Of a DNA stretch of 64,000 nucleotides, positions 30,037 through 40,903 are shown piece by piece. Source of the stretch: an uncultured Caulobacterales bacterium (GTDB lineage Bacteria; Pseudomonadota; Alphaproteobacteria; Caulobacterales; Maricaulaceae); assembly GCA_937929915.1 (NCBI GenBank), contig CALFUN010000001.1:1-64000 (forward strand). Reading direction: 5' to 3'. Positions within the stretch are counted from its first letter, which is position 1, and every line of letters begins with the position of its first letter. The translations under genes were made by a program, and so were the position numbers. Below the pieces are notes generated by a model that was not told the DNA's origin, searched no databases, and worked only from the letters and a program-made list of their open reading frames with translations.

Positions 30037-30947
30037 GAAGCGTCCTCAACCATCCAGCGACAAAGCTGGTCAAAATCCATTCCAACATATCCTGCCTGTT
30101 CGGGGACAAGCGAGGTTGGAGTCATTCCAGGTTGAGTATTGAGTTCAAGCATTACGATTTTATTTACTATATTCGTTTTTTTCAAATTTTTTGCATCAAA
30201 TCTGAAATCAGACCGCGTCACACCTTTACAGCCAAGCGTTTCATGCGCCAAAAGCGCCCAAGTTTTACATAATTGCGCCGCCTCGTCTGAAATCTGCGCG
30301 GGAATCACATGACGCGAGCCGCCATCGGCATATTTGGCCTCATAATCATACCACTCGGTATTTGGGATAATCTCTGTGACCGCAAGGGCTTTGCCGTCCA
30401 TAACAGCGACCGTTAATTCGCGCCCTGGAATAAAAGCTTCGACTAAGACCAACTCGCCCATATCTTTGTTCTCCGCCATTTGCGTAGCAGGATGACCGCC
30501 CTGCCGAACGATATAGACACCCACGCTGGAGCCTTGAGCATTAGGTTTGACGACATATGGCGGCTCTATCGGGTGGGCGCGAGCGGCGTCTTCGCGCGGG
30601 ACAAGCATGCCGTCTGGCACGGTAATGCCGACATCTCGTAAAACCGCTTTGGCGCGGTGCTTATCCATTGCCAATGCCGAGGCCATCACGCCCGAATGCG
30701 AATATGGCGCGCCAAATAAATCAAGCACGCCCTGCACACGGCCATCTTCGCCCCATTCTCCGTGCAAGCCATTAATCACCACATCAGGGTCAGCGGCATG
30801 GAGCTGTTCCCACAGATTGACCGCAACATCGATTTCCGTGACATCAAAGCCTTGCTCGCGCAAAGACTTTGCCATGGCTGCGCCTGTGACCAAGGATACA
30901 TCACGCTCTGGCGACATACCACCTTTTAGCACCGCCACACGTTTCAT
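30024..30947 (-). CDS. ddl: D-alanine--D-alanine ligase
   Basis: An ATP-grasp enzyme that makes the D-Ala-D-Ala dipeptide for MurF. The 307-residue protein shows the N-terminal [11 protein letters not shown] with its catalytic Glu, the Tyr/Ser segment [18 protein letters not shown], the ATP loop [13 protein letters not shown], the DFRFDAKN region, and [14 protein letters not shown] with metal ligands and catalytic Arg/Ser neighbours. It overlaps murB by four bases and ftsQ by 13 bases, so the three are translationally coupled. Confidence 0.97.
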   Translation of the reverse strand: MKRVAVLKGGMSPERDVSLVTGAAMAKSLREQGFDVTEIDVAVNLWEQLHAADPDVVINGLHGEWGEDGRVQGVLDLFGAPYSHSGVMASALAMDKHRAKAVLRDVGITVPDGMLVPREDAARAHPIEPPYVVKPNAQGSSVGVYIVRQGGHPATQMAENKDMGELVLVEAFIPGRELTVAVMDGKALAVTEIIPNTEWYDYEAKYADGGSRHVIPAQISDEAAQLCKTWALLAHETLGCKGVTRSDFRFDAKNLKKTNIVNKIVMLELNTQPGMTPTSLVPEQAGYVGMDFDQLCRWMVEDASWPR

Positions 30948-31855
30948 GCTCGCTCCCCTATGCGCCGAATTTCCCAGTCCAGATCAACGCCTTGGCTTTG
31001 CTTAACTTTGGCGCGAATATCTTCGCCTAACGCCTCAAGATCAGCCGCCGTGGCATTGCCTGTGTTAATCATGAAATTACAATGCTTTTCGCTCATCTGC
31101 GCGCCGCCCACGCGGTAGCCTCGACCGCCTGCCGCATCAATGACCTGCCATGCGCCTCGGCCATTTGATTGAATCTGATCAGGGTTTTTGAACGTCGAGC
31201 CGCCTGTTTTCTCACGGATAGGCTGGCTGTCCTCGCGCCGCGCTGTAATCGCCGCCATACGGGCCATGATCGCATCAGGGCTGTCGGGCCTACCCTCAAA
31301 CACAGCTTCAACGAAAATCAAATCATCTGGCGCGCCGCTATGACGGTAGCTATAATCCATTTCAGAGAGCGGCATAAGGCAGCGCCGCCCGCGCCTGTCA
31401 ATCGCGACAACTTCGCGCAAAACATCCTTTGTCTCGCCCCCATAACAGCCCGCATTCATACGCAAAGCTCCGCCTATTGTGCCTGGGATACCTGCGTAAA
31501 ATTCAAGACCTGCGATGCCAGCTTGGGCAGCGAGCTTGGCGACTTTATTATCAAGCGCCGCCGCGCCTGCTCGCACACACAAACCGTCCGTTGCGACCTG
31601 AGCAAATGACGTGCTAAGGCGAATAACAACGCCTTTAACCCCGCCATCGCGCACGAGCGTATTACTGGCCACACCTAACACATGAATAGGAATATCAGGC
31701 GGGGTTGAAGATAAAAAATGTGCCAAATCCGCTTCATCCTTGGGAATGAAAAAAGCTTCAGCCATCCCTCCAACGCGCAGCCACGTATAAGGCGCGAGCG
31801 CAACATTGGCCTTTAAAGACCCGCGCACATCAGGAAGACGAGAGAGCAGGCTCAC
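30944..31855 (-). CDS. murB: UDP-N-acetylenolpyruvoylglucosamine reductase
   Basis: An FAD and NADPH enzyme that reduces the enolpyruvyl group to give UDP-MurNAc. The 303-residue protein has the FAD-binding segments [13 protein letters not shown] and [18 protein letters not shown]. The later GGSTFKNP and [14 protein letters not shown] with the catalytic Ser and Glu environment are those of the short MurB type found in most alphaproteobacteria. It overlaps both murC and ddl by four bases. Confidence 0.97.
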   Translation of the reverse strand: MSLLSRLPDVRGSLKANVALAPYTWLRVGGMAEAFFIPKDEADLAHFLSSTPPDIPIHVLGVASNTLVRDGGVKGVVIRLSTSFAQVATDGLCVRAGAAALDNKVAKLAAQAGIAGLEFYAGIPGTIGGALRMNAGCYGGETKDVLREVVAIDRRGRRCLMPLSEMDYSYRHSGAPDDLIFVEAVFEGRPDSPDAIMARMAAITARREDSQPIREKTGGSTFKNPDQIQSNGRGAWQVIDAAGGRGYRVGGAQMSEKHCNFMINTGNATAADLEALGEDIRAKVKQSQGVDLDWEIRRIGERA

Positions 31856-33282
31856 AAGCTTGCCAAATTATCAGCTAAATCTGCCGCCCAATAGGTAATA
31901 TCACCCGCGCCTAAGCAGACAATCAAATCACCTTTTTGCAGATCGTCTTTTATATCTTTGGCCAAAGTGTTCTTAGAGGTCAGCCCAACATTGCGGTGGC
32001 CATGTGACTGAATAGAGGCCACTAAAGACGGGGCGCTAACACCCTCAATCGGCAGCTCGCCCGCCGCAAAAACATCCGCGATATAGACAAAATCAGCATC
32101 ATTGAAGCAAGTCGAGAAGTCTTCGAATAGGTCTTGCAAACGTGAATATCTATGCGGCTGCATCACGGCATGAACGCGGCCTGCTGTCACTTGGCGAGCG
32201 GCTTGGAGGACAGCGGCAATTTCAACGGGGTGATGGCCGTAATCATCAATGATATTAACGCCGCTCCACGCACCCACATGGGTAAAGCGGCGCTTAACCC
32301 CGCCAAAACTATCTAGCCCCGCGCGTACTTGTTCTTGGGACAGGCCCAATTCTTTGGACACAGCAATCGCAGAGAGAACATTTTGTGCATTATGTTTACC
32401 CGCCATAGGCAGAAACAAATCCGCCCAGATTTCATCATCGCCGTCTTGATTGCGAAACACAACATCAAAGCGTGATCCGCCTGTTTCAAGGCGTAGGTTT
32501 TCCGCGCGCACATCGGCTTGCGGGTTAAATCCATATGTCACTATGCGGCGGTCAGATACGCGCGACACAAGGTTTTGCACTTCAGGGTGATCGATACATA
32601 AAACAGCAAAGCCGTAAAATGGTAAGTTTTGTACAAAACTATCAAAAGCAGCGCGCAATGTATCAAACTCGCCGTAATGTTCCATATGCTCAGGATCGAT
32701 ATTCGTCACCACAGCGACAGTCGGCAAAAGCTTTAAGAACGAACCATCCGATTCATCCGCCTCAACAACCATCCATTTACCAAGGCCAAGCTTGGCATTT
32801 GACCCATAAGCATTAATAATGCCGCCATTGATAACAGTCGGGTCAAGTCCGCCGCCCTCCAGCAATGCAGCTATCATTGTTGTCGTTGTTGTCTTACCAT
32901 GGGTCCCGCCAACCGCGACCGTCCATTTTAAACGCATCAACTCTGCGAGCATTTCAGCCCGGCGCACAACGGGAATAGACCGCGCGCGTGCTTCAGTGAG
33001 TTCAGGATTATCCGCTTTAATCGCAGAGGACATAACAATCGCGCCTGCGCCGATGACTTGCTCGGATTTTTGGCCAATAAATATAGTGGCACCGAGTTTT
33101 TTCAACCGCTCCGTAATCGCACTCTCGCGCATATCAGAGCCTTGCACTTGATAGCCAAGATTTATCATAACTTCGGCAATACCGCTCATGCCGATACCGC
33201 CAATGCCGACAAAATGTATCGGGCCAAGATCAAAAGGCACTTTGGTCGCGAGGGCTTTTTGCTTTAATTTTGTATCAGCCAT
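31852..33282 (-). CDS. murC: UDP-N-acetylmuramate--L-alanine ligase
   Basis: Adds L-alanine to UDP-MurNAc using ATP. From the ATG at 33282 the protein has 476 residues. It shows the UDP-binding [16 protein letters not shown], the P-loop [15 protein letters not shown], the [12 protein letters not shown] segment, and the C-terminal [14 protein letters not shown]. An upstream in-frame start at 33411 is rejected: its extra 43 residues lie across the end of murG and do not resemble MurC. The ATG lies 26 bases after the murG stop. Confidence 0.97.
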   Translation of the reverse strand: MADTKLKQKALATKVPFDLGPIHFVGIGGIGMSGIAEVMINLGYQVQGSDMRESAITERLKKLGATIFIGQKSEQVIGAGAIVMSSAIKADNPELTEARARSIPVVRRAEMLAELMRLKWTVAVGGTHGKTTTTTMIAALLEGGGLDPTVINGGIINAYGSNAKLGLGKWMVVEADESDGSFLKLLPTVAVVTNIDPEHMEHYGEFDTLRAAFDSFVQNLPFYGFAVLCIDHPEVQNLVSRVSDRRIVTYGFNPQADVRAENLRLETGGSRFDVVFRNQDGDDEIWADLFLPMAGKHNAQNVLSAIAVSKELGLSQEQVRAGLDSFGGVKRRFTHVGAWSGVNIIDDYGHHPVEIAAVLQAARQVTAGRVHAVMQPHRYSRLQDLFEDFSTCFNDADFVYIADVFAAGELPIEGVSAPSLVASIQSHGHRNVGLTSKNTLAKDIKDDLQKGDLIVCLGAGDITYWAADLADNLASL

Positions 33283-33307
33283 TTTTGCAGCATCCAGAGA
33301 TATAACC

Positions 33308-34384
33308 TCAGACAGAGGTGTTGATGACCAACGCGGCAAGATCTTGGGCTGCATTGGGACGCCCTGCGGAACGGGCGGCTGCGGCAGCGGTATTAAGCCA
33401 GTGCGAATCATTTAAACGTGCCTCCAAGATAGATTTGACACGCTCAGAGGTAAACTCGAATTCTGTCAAAATATCGGCAGCATCACGGCGCTCAAGTGAC
33501 CTTGCATTGGCGGTTTGATGGTCATCCATCGCTATGGCCAGCGGGACAAGTAATGACGGTTTTCCCATAACGGCAATTTCGCTCACCGACCCCGCTCCCG
33601 CGCGGCCAACAACATAATGCGCCGCCGCCAAATGCGTTTCGATATTTGCAAAAAATGTCTCGCATATTGCGCTCACGCCCGCCGCTTTATAAATATCGCG
33701 CGCTGTGTCTTGATATTCAGGGCGTGTTTGCTGAACAACATGAAGCTTTGCGCGTAATGTCTGGGGCAACATCGCAATCGCAGCTGGCAAGGTTTCCGAT
33801 ATAATTTTTGCGCCAAGACTACCGCCGACAATCAGCAGGTTAATCTTATCGCTTGGCGTGATATATTTTGGCGGCACAGCTTCAATGATTTGCGCGCGCA
33901 TGGGATTACCAAGACAGATATGATTTGCACCCTTGGGTAGACGCTCAAGCTGTTCAAAGCCTGACACAACATGATTGGCGCTCTTGGCAAAAATGCGATT
34001 GACGCGGCCCAGCACAGCATTTTGCTCATGGATAATCCGCGGCACACCAAGGCTTTGCGCAGCGCGCATAGCAGGAAAAGCTGGATAACCGCCAAAGCCG
34101 ACAACAATATCCGCTTGCCAGTCTTTAATAAACCGCTTGGCCTGCGTTGTACCTTTGATGAGTTTTAACACACCTTTCACAGCCGCAATCGGTTTGCGCG
34201 GGGAAATACTAGCCGCCTGCACTTCGATGACCGGGTCAGCTGGAATATTGCCTGCATGGGCCTTGCCGCGCACATCTGTCATCATCGCAATCTCCCAGCC
34301 CTGGGCCTTAAGCGTTTCGGCGAGCGCTTGCGCGGGAAACATATGCCCGCCCGTACCGCCAGCCGCTAAAAGGAGTTTACGCAT
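33308..34384 (-). CDS. murG: UDP-GlcNAc:undecaprenyl-PP-MurNAc-pentapeptide GlcNAc transferase
   Basis: A GT28 glycosyltransferase that converts lipid I to lipid II at the inner face of the membrane. From the ATG at 34384 the protein has 358 residues and begins [18 protein letters not shown], with the GGTGGH loop of the family. [15 protein letters not shown] is the second glycine loop, and [23 protein letters not shown] forms the UDP-GlcNAc pocket. The longer start adds six residues overlapping ftsW and is not chosen. Confidence 0.97.
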   Translation of the reverse strand: MRKLLLAAGGTGGHMFPAQALAETLKAQGWEIAMMTDVRGKAHAGNIPADPVIEVQAASISPRKPIAAVKGVLKLIKGTTQAKRFIKDWQADIVVGFGGYPAFPAMRAAQSLGVPRIIHEQNAVLGRVNRIFAKSANHVVSGFEQLERLPKGANHICLGNPMRAQIIEAVPPKYITPSDKINLLIVGGSLGAKIISETLPAAIAMLPQTLRAKLHVVQQTRPEYQDTARDIYKAAGVSAICETFFANIETHLAAAHYVVGRAGAGSVSEIAVMGKPSLLVPLAIAMDDHQTANARSLERRDAADILTEFEFTSERVKSILEARLNDSHWLNTAAAAARSAGRPNAAQDLAALVINTSV

Positions 34385-34385
34385 A

Positions 34386-35525
34386 CTACTTGCCATAAGC
34401 ATAAGCGCCGGGGCGGCGGCGCGTGAAAGCCAGAATTAACCCCGCCGCAAAACAAAGTGCGAGCATGGAGGACCCGCCAGCGCTAATAAATGGCAAGGTC
34501 ATGCCTTTAGATGGTGCCATATTCAAATTCACATAAAGATTAATCACAGTCTGCATACCGATGAGAGTTGCAAGTCCTGCCGTAGCGAGCTGACAGAAAT
34601 AATCATTAAGCTTAAGTGCATTGCGAAAGGCACGTATCACAAAGGCTGCGAGCAAGATAATCAAAATGGCCGAGATTAAAAACCCAAACTCTTCCACCGC
34701 AACCGCAAAAATAAAATCTGTATGTCCGTCAGGTAAGCTATATTTAACAACCCCCTCACCCGGACCGCGGCCAAAAAAACCACCGCTCGAAATCGCTTCA
34801 AGCGCTTTATCGGTTTGGTAGCTATCCGACGTATTCGGACTCAGAAAGGTTTGCACCCGCGCCCGAACATGCGGCAGGGCGGCATAGGCCGCGACAGCAC
34901 CTAGCACAGATACGCCGAGCATAAACAGCACCCACCCTAGCGATAATCCTGCAAAGAAAAACACGGCAGCAAAACTAAGCGTCAAAAGAAAAGATTGGCC
35001 GAAATCAGGTTGCGAGATCAACATCATAATCAACGCCAGATAAACGCCAAAGACAATCAAAATCGCTGGCACATTTGGCTCACGTTTCTTGACCGAGAAC
35101 ATCCAAGCAGCAAAGACAATAAAAGCTGGTTTTGCAAATTCGGATGGCTGTAAGGATAACGGCCCAATTTTAATCCACCGAACTGCGCCTTTCACTTCAT
35201 TGCCTATAATCGGCAAAGCCAGAAGTGTTAATATAGCGCCGAGCAAAGCGACACAGGCAAGACGCCTGGCATTTATTGTATCAAATAGCGAGACTATAAA
35301 AGCTCCGATAAGCCCTGCCCCGACAAATAGCATATGTTTATATAAAAAGAAAAAAGCATTATTATAATCAAGCCGCACTGTTGCGGCTGGTGACGCCGCC
35401 ATTGAGAGGATAAGCCCTGCGCCAAGCAAGCATATTAAAAGACTTAATGTCATTTGATCGACGCTACGCCACCACTCACCAATAAGGCTGCGGCGAGAGC
35501 GAGATGACATTATGTGCATGACCAT
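34386..35525 (-). CDS. ftsW: Lipid II polymerase FtsW
   Basis: A SEDS-family septal peptidoglycan glycosyltransferase working with the transpeptidase FtsI. The 379-residue protein has about ten membrane helices and the family stretches NEVKGAVRWIKIGPLSLQPSE and ISQPDFGQSFLL (catalytic Asp region). GPGEGVVKYSLPDGHTDFIFAV and the C-terminal GMTLPFISAGGSSML also match. The ATG at 35525 overlaps the murD stop; a later in-frame ATG at 35510 is equally possible. Confidence 0.97.
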   Translation of the reverse strand: MVMHIMSSRSRRSLIGEWWRSVDQMTLSLLICLLGAGLILSMAASPAATVRLDYNNAFFFLYKHMLFVGAGLIGAFIVSLFDTINARRLACVALLGAILTLLALPIIGNEVKGAVRWIKIGPLSLQPSEFAKPAFIVFAAWMFSVKKREPNVPAILIVFGVYLALIMMLISQPDFGQSFLLTLSFAAVFFFAGLSLGWVLFMLGVSVLGAVAAYAALPHVRARVQTFLSPNTSDSYQTDKALEAISSGGFFGRGPGEGVVKYSLPDGHTDFIFAVAVEEFGFLISAILIILLAAFVIRAFRNALKLNDYFCQLATAGLATLIGMQTVINLYVNLNMAPSKGMTLPFISAGGSSMLALCFAAGLILAFTRRRPGAYAYGK

Positions 35526-36979
35526 TAGGCAGAGCTTTCAAAAGAATCAGGCGGCGTTGACGTCCCTACATCTTTCGAAAAAAGGTTAATGAGGTCTTTC
35601 ACATTTGACCGAAAAGCATCTCCGCGCACTTCAAAATCCTTAAATTGATCGAAACTAGCACAGGCTGGCGCGAGTAAAACGATCGGATTTTTTGCATCGG
35701 ATTGCAACGCATCTTTAGTGGCGCAAACTAAAGCCATCTCAAGCGTGCCTGAGACTTTATTCTCCACCTCGGCTTTATTGAGAACTTTATGAAACTTCGG
35801 CGCAGCTTTGCCGATAAGATAAGCTTTTGACACATTTGGCATTAAATCCAGCAAAGGCTTTATCCCGCCCGTTTTGGGCTCTCCCCCTGCAATCCAATAA
35901 ATCTTATCGTAACTTGCGAGTGCTTGGCGCGCAGCATCAGCATTGGTAGCTTTACTATCATTGACAAAGCGCACTTTACGCAGCTTACCAATCGTTTCCA
36001 TACGGTGCGCCAGCCCCGGGAAGCTCAATATAGCCTTGCCGATAAGCTTAGGATTAACCCCAACAGATTGAACCGCCGCATAAGCCGCCGCTGCATTTTG
36101 CCAATTATGCCGCCCTTCCAGCGCGAGCGCTTTAGTCATATCGCAAATTTGCACACCTTTTTTATGAGCCTTGCAAAATAGCTTTCCGCCTAGAACCGCG
36201 ACGCCGTGCCCTAATGAACGGCGCGCCGAAATGGGCAGCACACGGCGGCCATTTTTAACCTTTAATTGCGAGCAAAGCGCTTTGCCATAATCATCATCAA
36301 CGCCAATAACAGCCGTATCCTCTGCGGTTTGATTTGTGAATATTCTTTGTTTGGCCAAGCCATAATCTTCCAGAGTTCCATGACGCTCTAAATGATCTGG
36401 CGACAAATTAAGAAACACAGCGGCATTGGCACGCAAACTTTGCGTACGCTCGAGCTGATAAGATGATAACTCTATGACATAATGTGTGCCCGCATGCATA
36501 CGGTCCAGATCAAGAACACCGCGCCCAATATTGCCGCCAATCTGCGCATCTTTATTAACGGATTTTAAAATATGACCAATCAGCGCCGTTGTTGTGGATT
36601 TGCCATTTGTCCCTGTAATGGCAATAATTTTAGGACGGTCATGTTCGGGTCGAGCATTGACCTCACGTGCAAAAATTTCAATATCACAAATAATCTCAAC
36701 ACCCGCCTCGCCTGCGCGCAAAGCCGTCCAATGCGGCTTAGGGAGCCTGTCAGGCACGCCGGGGGACAAGACCAACGCGTTAAATTGCGACCAATCCGCC
36801 GTTGTCAGATCTTTTAAACTCACACCCAGTTCAGCGGCTTGGTCACGTGTGACTTTTCGATCATCCCAAGCCCACACATCCGCCCCGCCAGCCGCCAGAG
36901 ACAAGGCCGCACTGACGCCCGTTCGGCCTAAACCAAACACAGCGACTGTCTGTCCTTTAAATGTCCCCGCCTTTATCAT
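35525..36979 (-). CDS. murD: UDP-N-acetylmuramoylalanine--D-glutamate ligase
   Basis: Adds D-glutamate to UDP-MurNAc-L-Ala. The 484-residue Mur ligase shows an N-terminal Rossmann loop VAVFGLGRTGVSAALSLA, the ATP loop ITGTNGKSTTTALIGH, the ELSSYQLE segment, the FLNLSPDHLERH segment and the C-terminal FVNDSKATNADAA that is specific to MurD. It lies eight bases after mraY and overlaps ftsW at the stop. Confidence 0.97.
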   Translation of the reverse strand: MIKAGTFKGQTVAVFGLGRTGVSAALSLAAGGADVWAWDDRKVTRDQAAELGVSLKDLTTADWSQFNALVLSPGVPDRLPKPHWTALRAGEAGVEIICDIEIFAREVNARPEHDRPKIIAITGTNGKSTTTALIGHILKSVNKDAQIGGNIGRGVLDLDRMHAGTHYVIELSSYQLERTQSLRANAAVFLNLSPDHLERHGTLEDYGLAKQRIFTNQTAEDTAVIGVDDDYGKALCSQLKVKNGRRVLPISARRSLGHGVAVLGGKLFCKAHKKGVQICDMTKALALEGRHNWQNAAAAYAAVQSVGVNPKLIGKAILSFPGLAHRMETIGKLRKVRFVNDSKATNADAARQALASYDKIYWIAGGEPKTGGIKPLLDLMPNVSKAYLIGKAAPKFHKVLNKAEVENKVSGTLEMALVCATKDALQSDAKNPIVLLAPACASFDQFKDFEVRGDAFRSNVKDLINLFSKDVGTSTPPDSFESSA

Positions 36980-36987
36980 AGCGCCCC

Positions 36988-38085
36988 CTAACGCAATTTA
37001 AGTGTTGATAATCCAATGAGTGCCAAGATGATGGCAATAATCCAGAAACGAATAACGATAGTCGGCTCAGCCCAGCCCTTCTTTTCATAATGATGATGAA
37101 TGGGAGCCATACGGAACACCCGCTTACCTGTAAGCTTAAATGACGCCACTTGCACAATCACAGAGACAGCCTCTAAAACGAACAATCCGCCAATAATGGC
37201 CAGAACAATTTCATGTTTCACAGCTACAGCCGTAGAGCCGAGCGCCCCGCCCAATGCCAATGACCCTGTATCGCCCATAAACACCATGGCTGGCGGTGCA
37301 TTATACCAAAGAAAACCAAGGCTTGCGCCAATAATGGCACCGAGAAATATCGTCACTTCGGCGCTGCCCGGCACATATGGAACACCGAGATAGTCAGAGA
37401 AAATCGCATTACCAACCAGATAGGCAATAAACGCAAAACTCATCGCAGCTATCATGACAGGCACAATCGCAAGCCCATCCAAACCATCCGTCAAATTAAC
37501 CGCATTTGACGCGCCGACAATCACAAGGCAGCCAAAGGGGATAAAAAACACCCCTAAATTAATAGTGAAATTCTTAAGCAGCGGTATCGCAAGCCCTGTC
37601 TCAAACCCGTCTGGGCTTTGCGGGAAGGCAGTGGTTAAAATATAAACCGCAATAGCGGCAATGGTAAATTCTAAGACTATTTTGATCTTCCCTGAGAAGC
37701 CTTTGGGGTTCTGCCGAGAGACTTTGAGATAATCATCATAGAAGCCAATCACGCCAAAACTAACTGTGACAAAGAAAACAACCCAAAGGAATTTATTATG
37801 CAAATCCCCCCATAAAAGCGTCGAAATCACAACGGAGAGTAAGATAAGCAACCCGCCCATGGTCGGTGTGCCCGCTTTTTTGATAATATGCCCTTCTGGC
37901 CCATCTTCGCGAATAGGCTGGCCTTTGCCTTGTTTAGCACGCAGCATATTTATCATGCGCGGCCCAAGTATAAAGGCAATAATCATAGAGGTCATCAACG
38001 CTCCGCCAACGCGGAAAGTGATGTAATTAAATAGATTAAAGAGCTGGAATTGATCCGCTAGCGGCGCAAGCCATTCATATAACAT
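36988..38085 (-). CDS. mraY: Phospho-N-acetylmuramoyl-pentapeptide transferase
   Basis: An integral membrane enzyme that transfers phospho-MurNAc-pentapeptide to undecaprenyl phosphate, making lipid I. The 365-residue protein has about ten helices. The catalytic motifs are GFYDDYLKV (Asp pair), [13 protein letters not shown] (Asp-rich loop) and the histidine loop [17 protein letters not shown]. It begins directly after the murF stop and is followed by murD in the standard cluster order. Confidence 0.98.
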   Translation of the reverse strand: MLYEWLAPLADQFQLFNLFNYITFRVGGALMTSMIIAFILGPRMINMLRAKQGKGQPIREDGPEGHIIKKAGTPTMGGLLILLSVVISTLLWGDLHNKFLWVVFFVTVSFGVIGFYDDYLKVSRQNPKGFSGKIKIVLEFTIAAIAVYILTTAFPQSPDGFETGLAIPLLKNFTINLGVFFIPFGCLVIVGASNAVNLTDGLDGLAIVPVMIAAMSFAFIAYLVGNAIFSDYLGVPYVPGSAEVTIFLGAIIGASLGFLWYNAPPAMVFMGDTGSLALGGALGSTAVAVKHEIVLAIIGGLFVLEAVSVIVQVASFKLTGKRVFRMAPIHHHYEKKGWAEPTIVIRFWIIAIILALIGLSTLKLR

Positions 38086-39483
38086 TTAACCTATCCCCTT
38101 TAACGCAGTTTTGATTTTATCTGCATTTTTTAGCTGCTTTGCCAATGCCCCAAGCCCCATAGAATTAGATCCCTTAATCAAGAGAACATCCCCGTCTTGA
38201 ACCTCAGCTGCTAACGCCTCAAGCGCTTGGCCAGCGTCATCAACACAGCCGCCGCGGATTTCTTGTGGCAAAGCGCCCCGCAAGGCCCGCATAGTTTCTC
38301 CAACAACGATGACACGCGCAAAACCAGTCTCCATTAAAGGCTGCGCCAGAGCGGCATGTAAATCCAATTCATCAGGGCCAAGCTCTCCCATATCACCAAG
38401 AATAGCGATTTTACGCCCTGGCTTTAGCGACGCCACCGCAAAGGCAGCCCGCATACTGGCAGGGTTGGCGTTATAGCTCTCATCAATGAGTGTGAAACTT
38501 TTTCCGTCAAGATTAACCATCGACACATCACCGCGTCCCGTTGGCGCCGTCACTTTGCGTAACGCCATCGCCGCCTTACGCAGATCAACACCAGCGGCAT
38601 AAGCAGCCGCCATACAGGCGGCAGCATTCATAAACCAATGCTCGCCAGGCACCATAAGCGTGACATCTATTTGCTGGGCAGCAATACGTAAGCGCACATT
38701 CCCGCCCATTGCATGCGAGTTCGTTGACACAATCGTCACATCATGATCGTCAGAGTGCCCAAATGTTAGCACACGTAAATTCTTGGCTTTCGCTATATCT
38801 TGGATAAGCGGTGTTTGGTCATTATCTCCGTTGAGGATAATCGTCCCGCCAAATGCCACACCGTCCATGATTTCAGCTTTAGCGCGCGCAATCGCTTCCA
38901 CATTTTCAAAATTGGCTAAATGCACCATTTCTACATTTGTGATGAGCGCAATATGCGGCTGCACCAAACCCGATAGATCCGTTAACTCACCCGCATGGTT
39001 CATCCCAAGCTCAAAAATCCCGTAATTCGTATCTTGCGGCATAGAGGCCAATGTAATTGGAGCCCCTAGGTGATTATTAAATGATTTCTGTGACTTATGA
39101 GCGTTACCGAAAGCAGAAAATAGCGTAAAGAGCGCGTCTTTCACGCTTGTTTTACCCACACTACCCGTCACGCCGATGCGGATAGCTTGGCAGCGCGCTC
39201 GCGCCGCTTGCGCCATATCACGTAAGGCTTGCAGCGTATCATCTACCATCACGCCGCGCGGAGCTTCATTATCTTGCGAGGCTAAAACCCCTGCTGCGCC
39301 TGCTGTGAAGGCGGCTTTGATGAAATCATGACCATCACGCACATCTTTGATAGCAACGAATAAATCTCCAGTTTTCAGGTTCCTTGTGTCTATCGAGATC
39401 CCCGTAGCTTCGAACGACCCCTTAACATGGCCGCTGACCGCTTTTGCAATATCATCTGATGTCCAAAGATTAGACATGTCCAC
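38086..39483 (-). CDS. murF: UDP-MurNAc-tripeptide--D-Ala-D-Ala ligase
   Basis: Completes the pentapeptide by adding the dipeptide made by Ddl. The 465-residue Mur ligase shows the P-loop VTGSVGKTSVKDAL, the FELGMNHAGELTDLSG segment and DESYNANPASMRAAF, which is typical of MurF, then GDMGELG. It overlaps murE by 14 bases at its start, and its stop lies directly before the mraY start, indicating tight coupling. Confidence 0.97.
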   Translation of the reverse strand: MDMSNLWTSDDIAKAVSGHVKGSFEATGISIDTRNLKTGDLFVAIKDVRDGHDFIKAAFTAGAAGVLASQDNEAPRGVMVDDTLQALRDMAQAARARCQAIRIGVTGSVGKTSVKDALFTLFSAFGNAHKSQKSFNNHLGAPITLASMPQDTNYGIFELGMNHAGELTDLSGLVQPHIALITNVEMVHLANFENVEAIARAKAEIMDGVAFGGTIILNGDNDQTPLIQDIAKAKNLRVLTFGHSDDHDVTIVSTNSHAMGGNVRLRIAAQQIDVTLMVPGEHWFMNAAACMAAAYAAGVDLRKAAMALRKVTAPTGRGDVSMVNLDGKSFTLIDESYNANPASMRAAFAVASLKPGRKIAILGDMGELGPDELDLHAALAQPLMETGFARVIVVGETMRALRGALPQEIRGGCVDDAGQALEALAAEVQDGDVLLIKGSNSMGLGALAKQLKNADKIKTALKGIG

Positions 39484-40903
39484 CTACCTGTAATGCTTTT
39501 TGCACTTCTTCAACGTCATTAAATGGAATAATTTGGGTGCCGACAATCTGGCCTTGCTCATGACCTTTACCCGCAACCACCAAACCATCACGCGGGCCAA
39601 GCCGAGATATACCTCGCGCTATTGCCGCAGCCCGATCTCCTATATTTGTCGCCTCAGGGCAACCTTGCATGACAGCTTCGCGGATAGATTTTGCGTCTTC
39701 TGTACGCGGATTATCATCCGTGACAATTACCTCATCGGCCAGACGCGCCGCTGCCGCGCCCATTTTTGGGCGCTTATCAGGGTCACGATCCCCGCCGCAG
39801 CCAAACACAATCACAAGCTTACCCATCACATGTGGACGCAAGCCGCGCAGCAGCTTATCAAGCCCGTCTTCGGTATGGGCGAAATCCACAAATATCGACG
39901 CACCGTCCTTGGTTTGCCCTGCCCGCTCCATACGGCCAGCAACACCCGTAAGTTTTTGCAAACCGCCTAGCCCTGCCTCTAAAGACACACCTGTTTGCAG
40001 CGCAAGCCCCAAAGCCGCAATCGCATTTAAAACCTGAAACTCTCCCGCCAGAGGTAATTCAATTTTATGACGCTCCTCCATAGCTATGAGCGTTAAAAGC
40101 TGGCTTGCACCATGCGGCATAAGTTCATCTATGCGGATATGCTCACCACTCCAGCCAACTTGCATAACATCTTGCCCGCGCGACTCGCATATCTTAACAA
40201 GCTTGCGGCCATACTCATCATTCGTGTTAATCACAACAGGCGCGCCATTGGGGGTTAGCTCAGTAAAGAGCCGCGCTTTGGCATCAAAATAATCGGCCAT
40301 ATCGGGGTGATAATCAAAATGATCTTGCGTGAGATTTGAAAACCCTGCCGCTGTCACTTTCACAGCATCTAGACGATATTGCTTCAATCCATGCGAGCTG
40401 GCTTCCATCGCCGCATGTGTCACACCAGAGCGCGTTAACGCATCCAAGGTTTGATGCAAAGACACAGCATCAGGCGTTGTATGCGTTAACGGCCGATAGC
40501 CCGTATGAGACTTAACCCCTAAAGTTCCAAAGCATGCCGATTTGTGGCCTGCATGCGCCCATAGTTGGCGCAAAAACTCCACAGTTGAGCTTTTACCATT
40601 CGTTCCCGTCATCGCCACAAGGGTTTCGGGTTGTTTTGGGTAAAACGCACTCGCAAGATGGGCATAATCAAGACGCGGCTCGGCGCTATGAATGACAGGC
40701 ACATCCGCCGTAACACCATTTGTTGTTAAAATCGCAACAGCGCCATTTTCAATCGCAGAGCCAATGAATTGGCGGCCATCAGCGGCTATGCCGGGCAGAG
40801 CCGCAAAAATCATCCCCGCTTTGACAGCGCGGCTATCGCAAGTCACACCTGTAACTGGCATATCATTATCTATATTGAATAATGTGCGTAAAGTCAGACT
40901 CAT
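39470..40903 (-). CDS. murE: UDP-MurNAc-L-Ala-D-Glu--meso-diaminopimelate ligase
   Basis: Adds the third residue of the stem peptide. The 477-residue ligase has the P-loop MTGTNGKSSTVEFL and MEASSHGLKQYRLD. The C-terminal TDDNPRTED contains the DNPR motif that marks meso-diaminopimelate specificity (lysine enzymes differ here), so the wall is inferred to be the Gram-negative DAP type. It overlaps ftsI by four bases and murF by 14 bases. Confidence 0.97.
   Translation of the reverse strand: MSLTLRTLFNIDNDMPVTGVTCDSRAVKAGMIFAALPGIAADGRQFIGSAIENGAVAILTTNGVTADVPVIHSAEPRLDYAHLASAFYPKQPETLVAMTGTNGKSSTVEFLRQLWAHAGHKSACFGTLGVKSHTGYRPLTHTTPDAVSLHQTLDALTRSGVTHAAMEASSHGLKQYRLDAVKVTAAGFSNLTQDHFDYHPDMADYFDAKARLFTELTPNGAPVVINTNDEYGRKLVKICESRGQDVMQVGWSGEHIRIDELMPHGASQLLTLIAMEERHKIELPLAGEFQVLNAIAALGLALQTGVSLEAGLGGLQKLTGVAGRMERAGQTKDGASIFVDFAHTEDGLDKLLRGLRPHVMGKLVIVFGCGGDRDPDKRPKMGAAAARLADEVIVTDDNPRTEDAKSIREAVMQGCPEATNIGDRAAAIARGISRLGPRDGLVVAGKGHEQGQIVGTQIIPFNDVEEVQKALQVGGHV

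Noticed and set aside
39500-39970. 156-codon ORF opposite murE
   Set aside because: Shadow of a complete Mur ligase frame.
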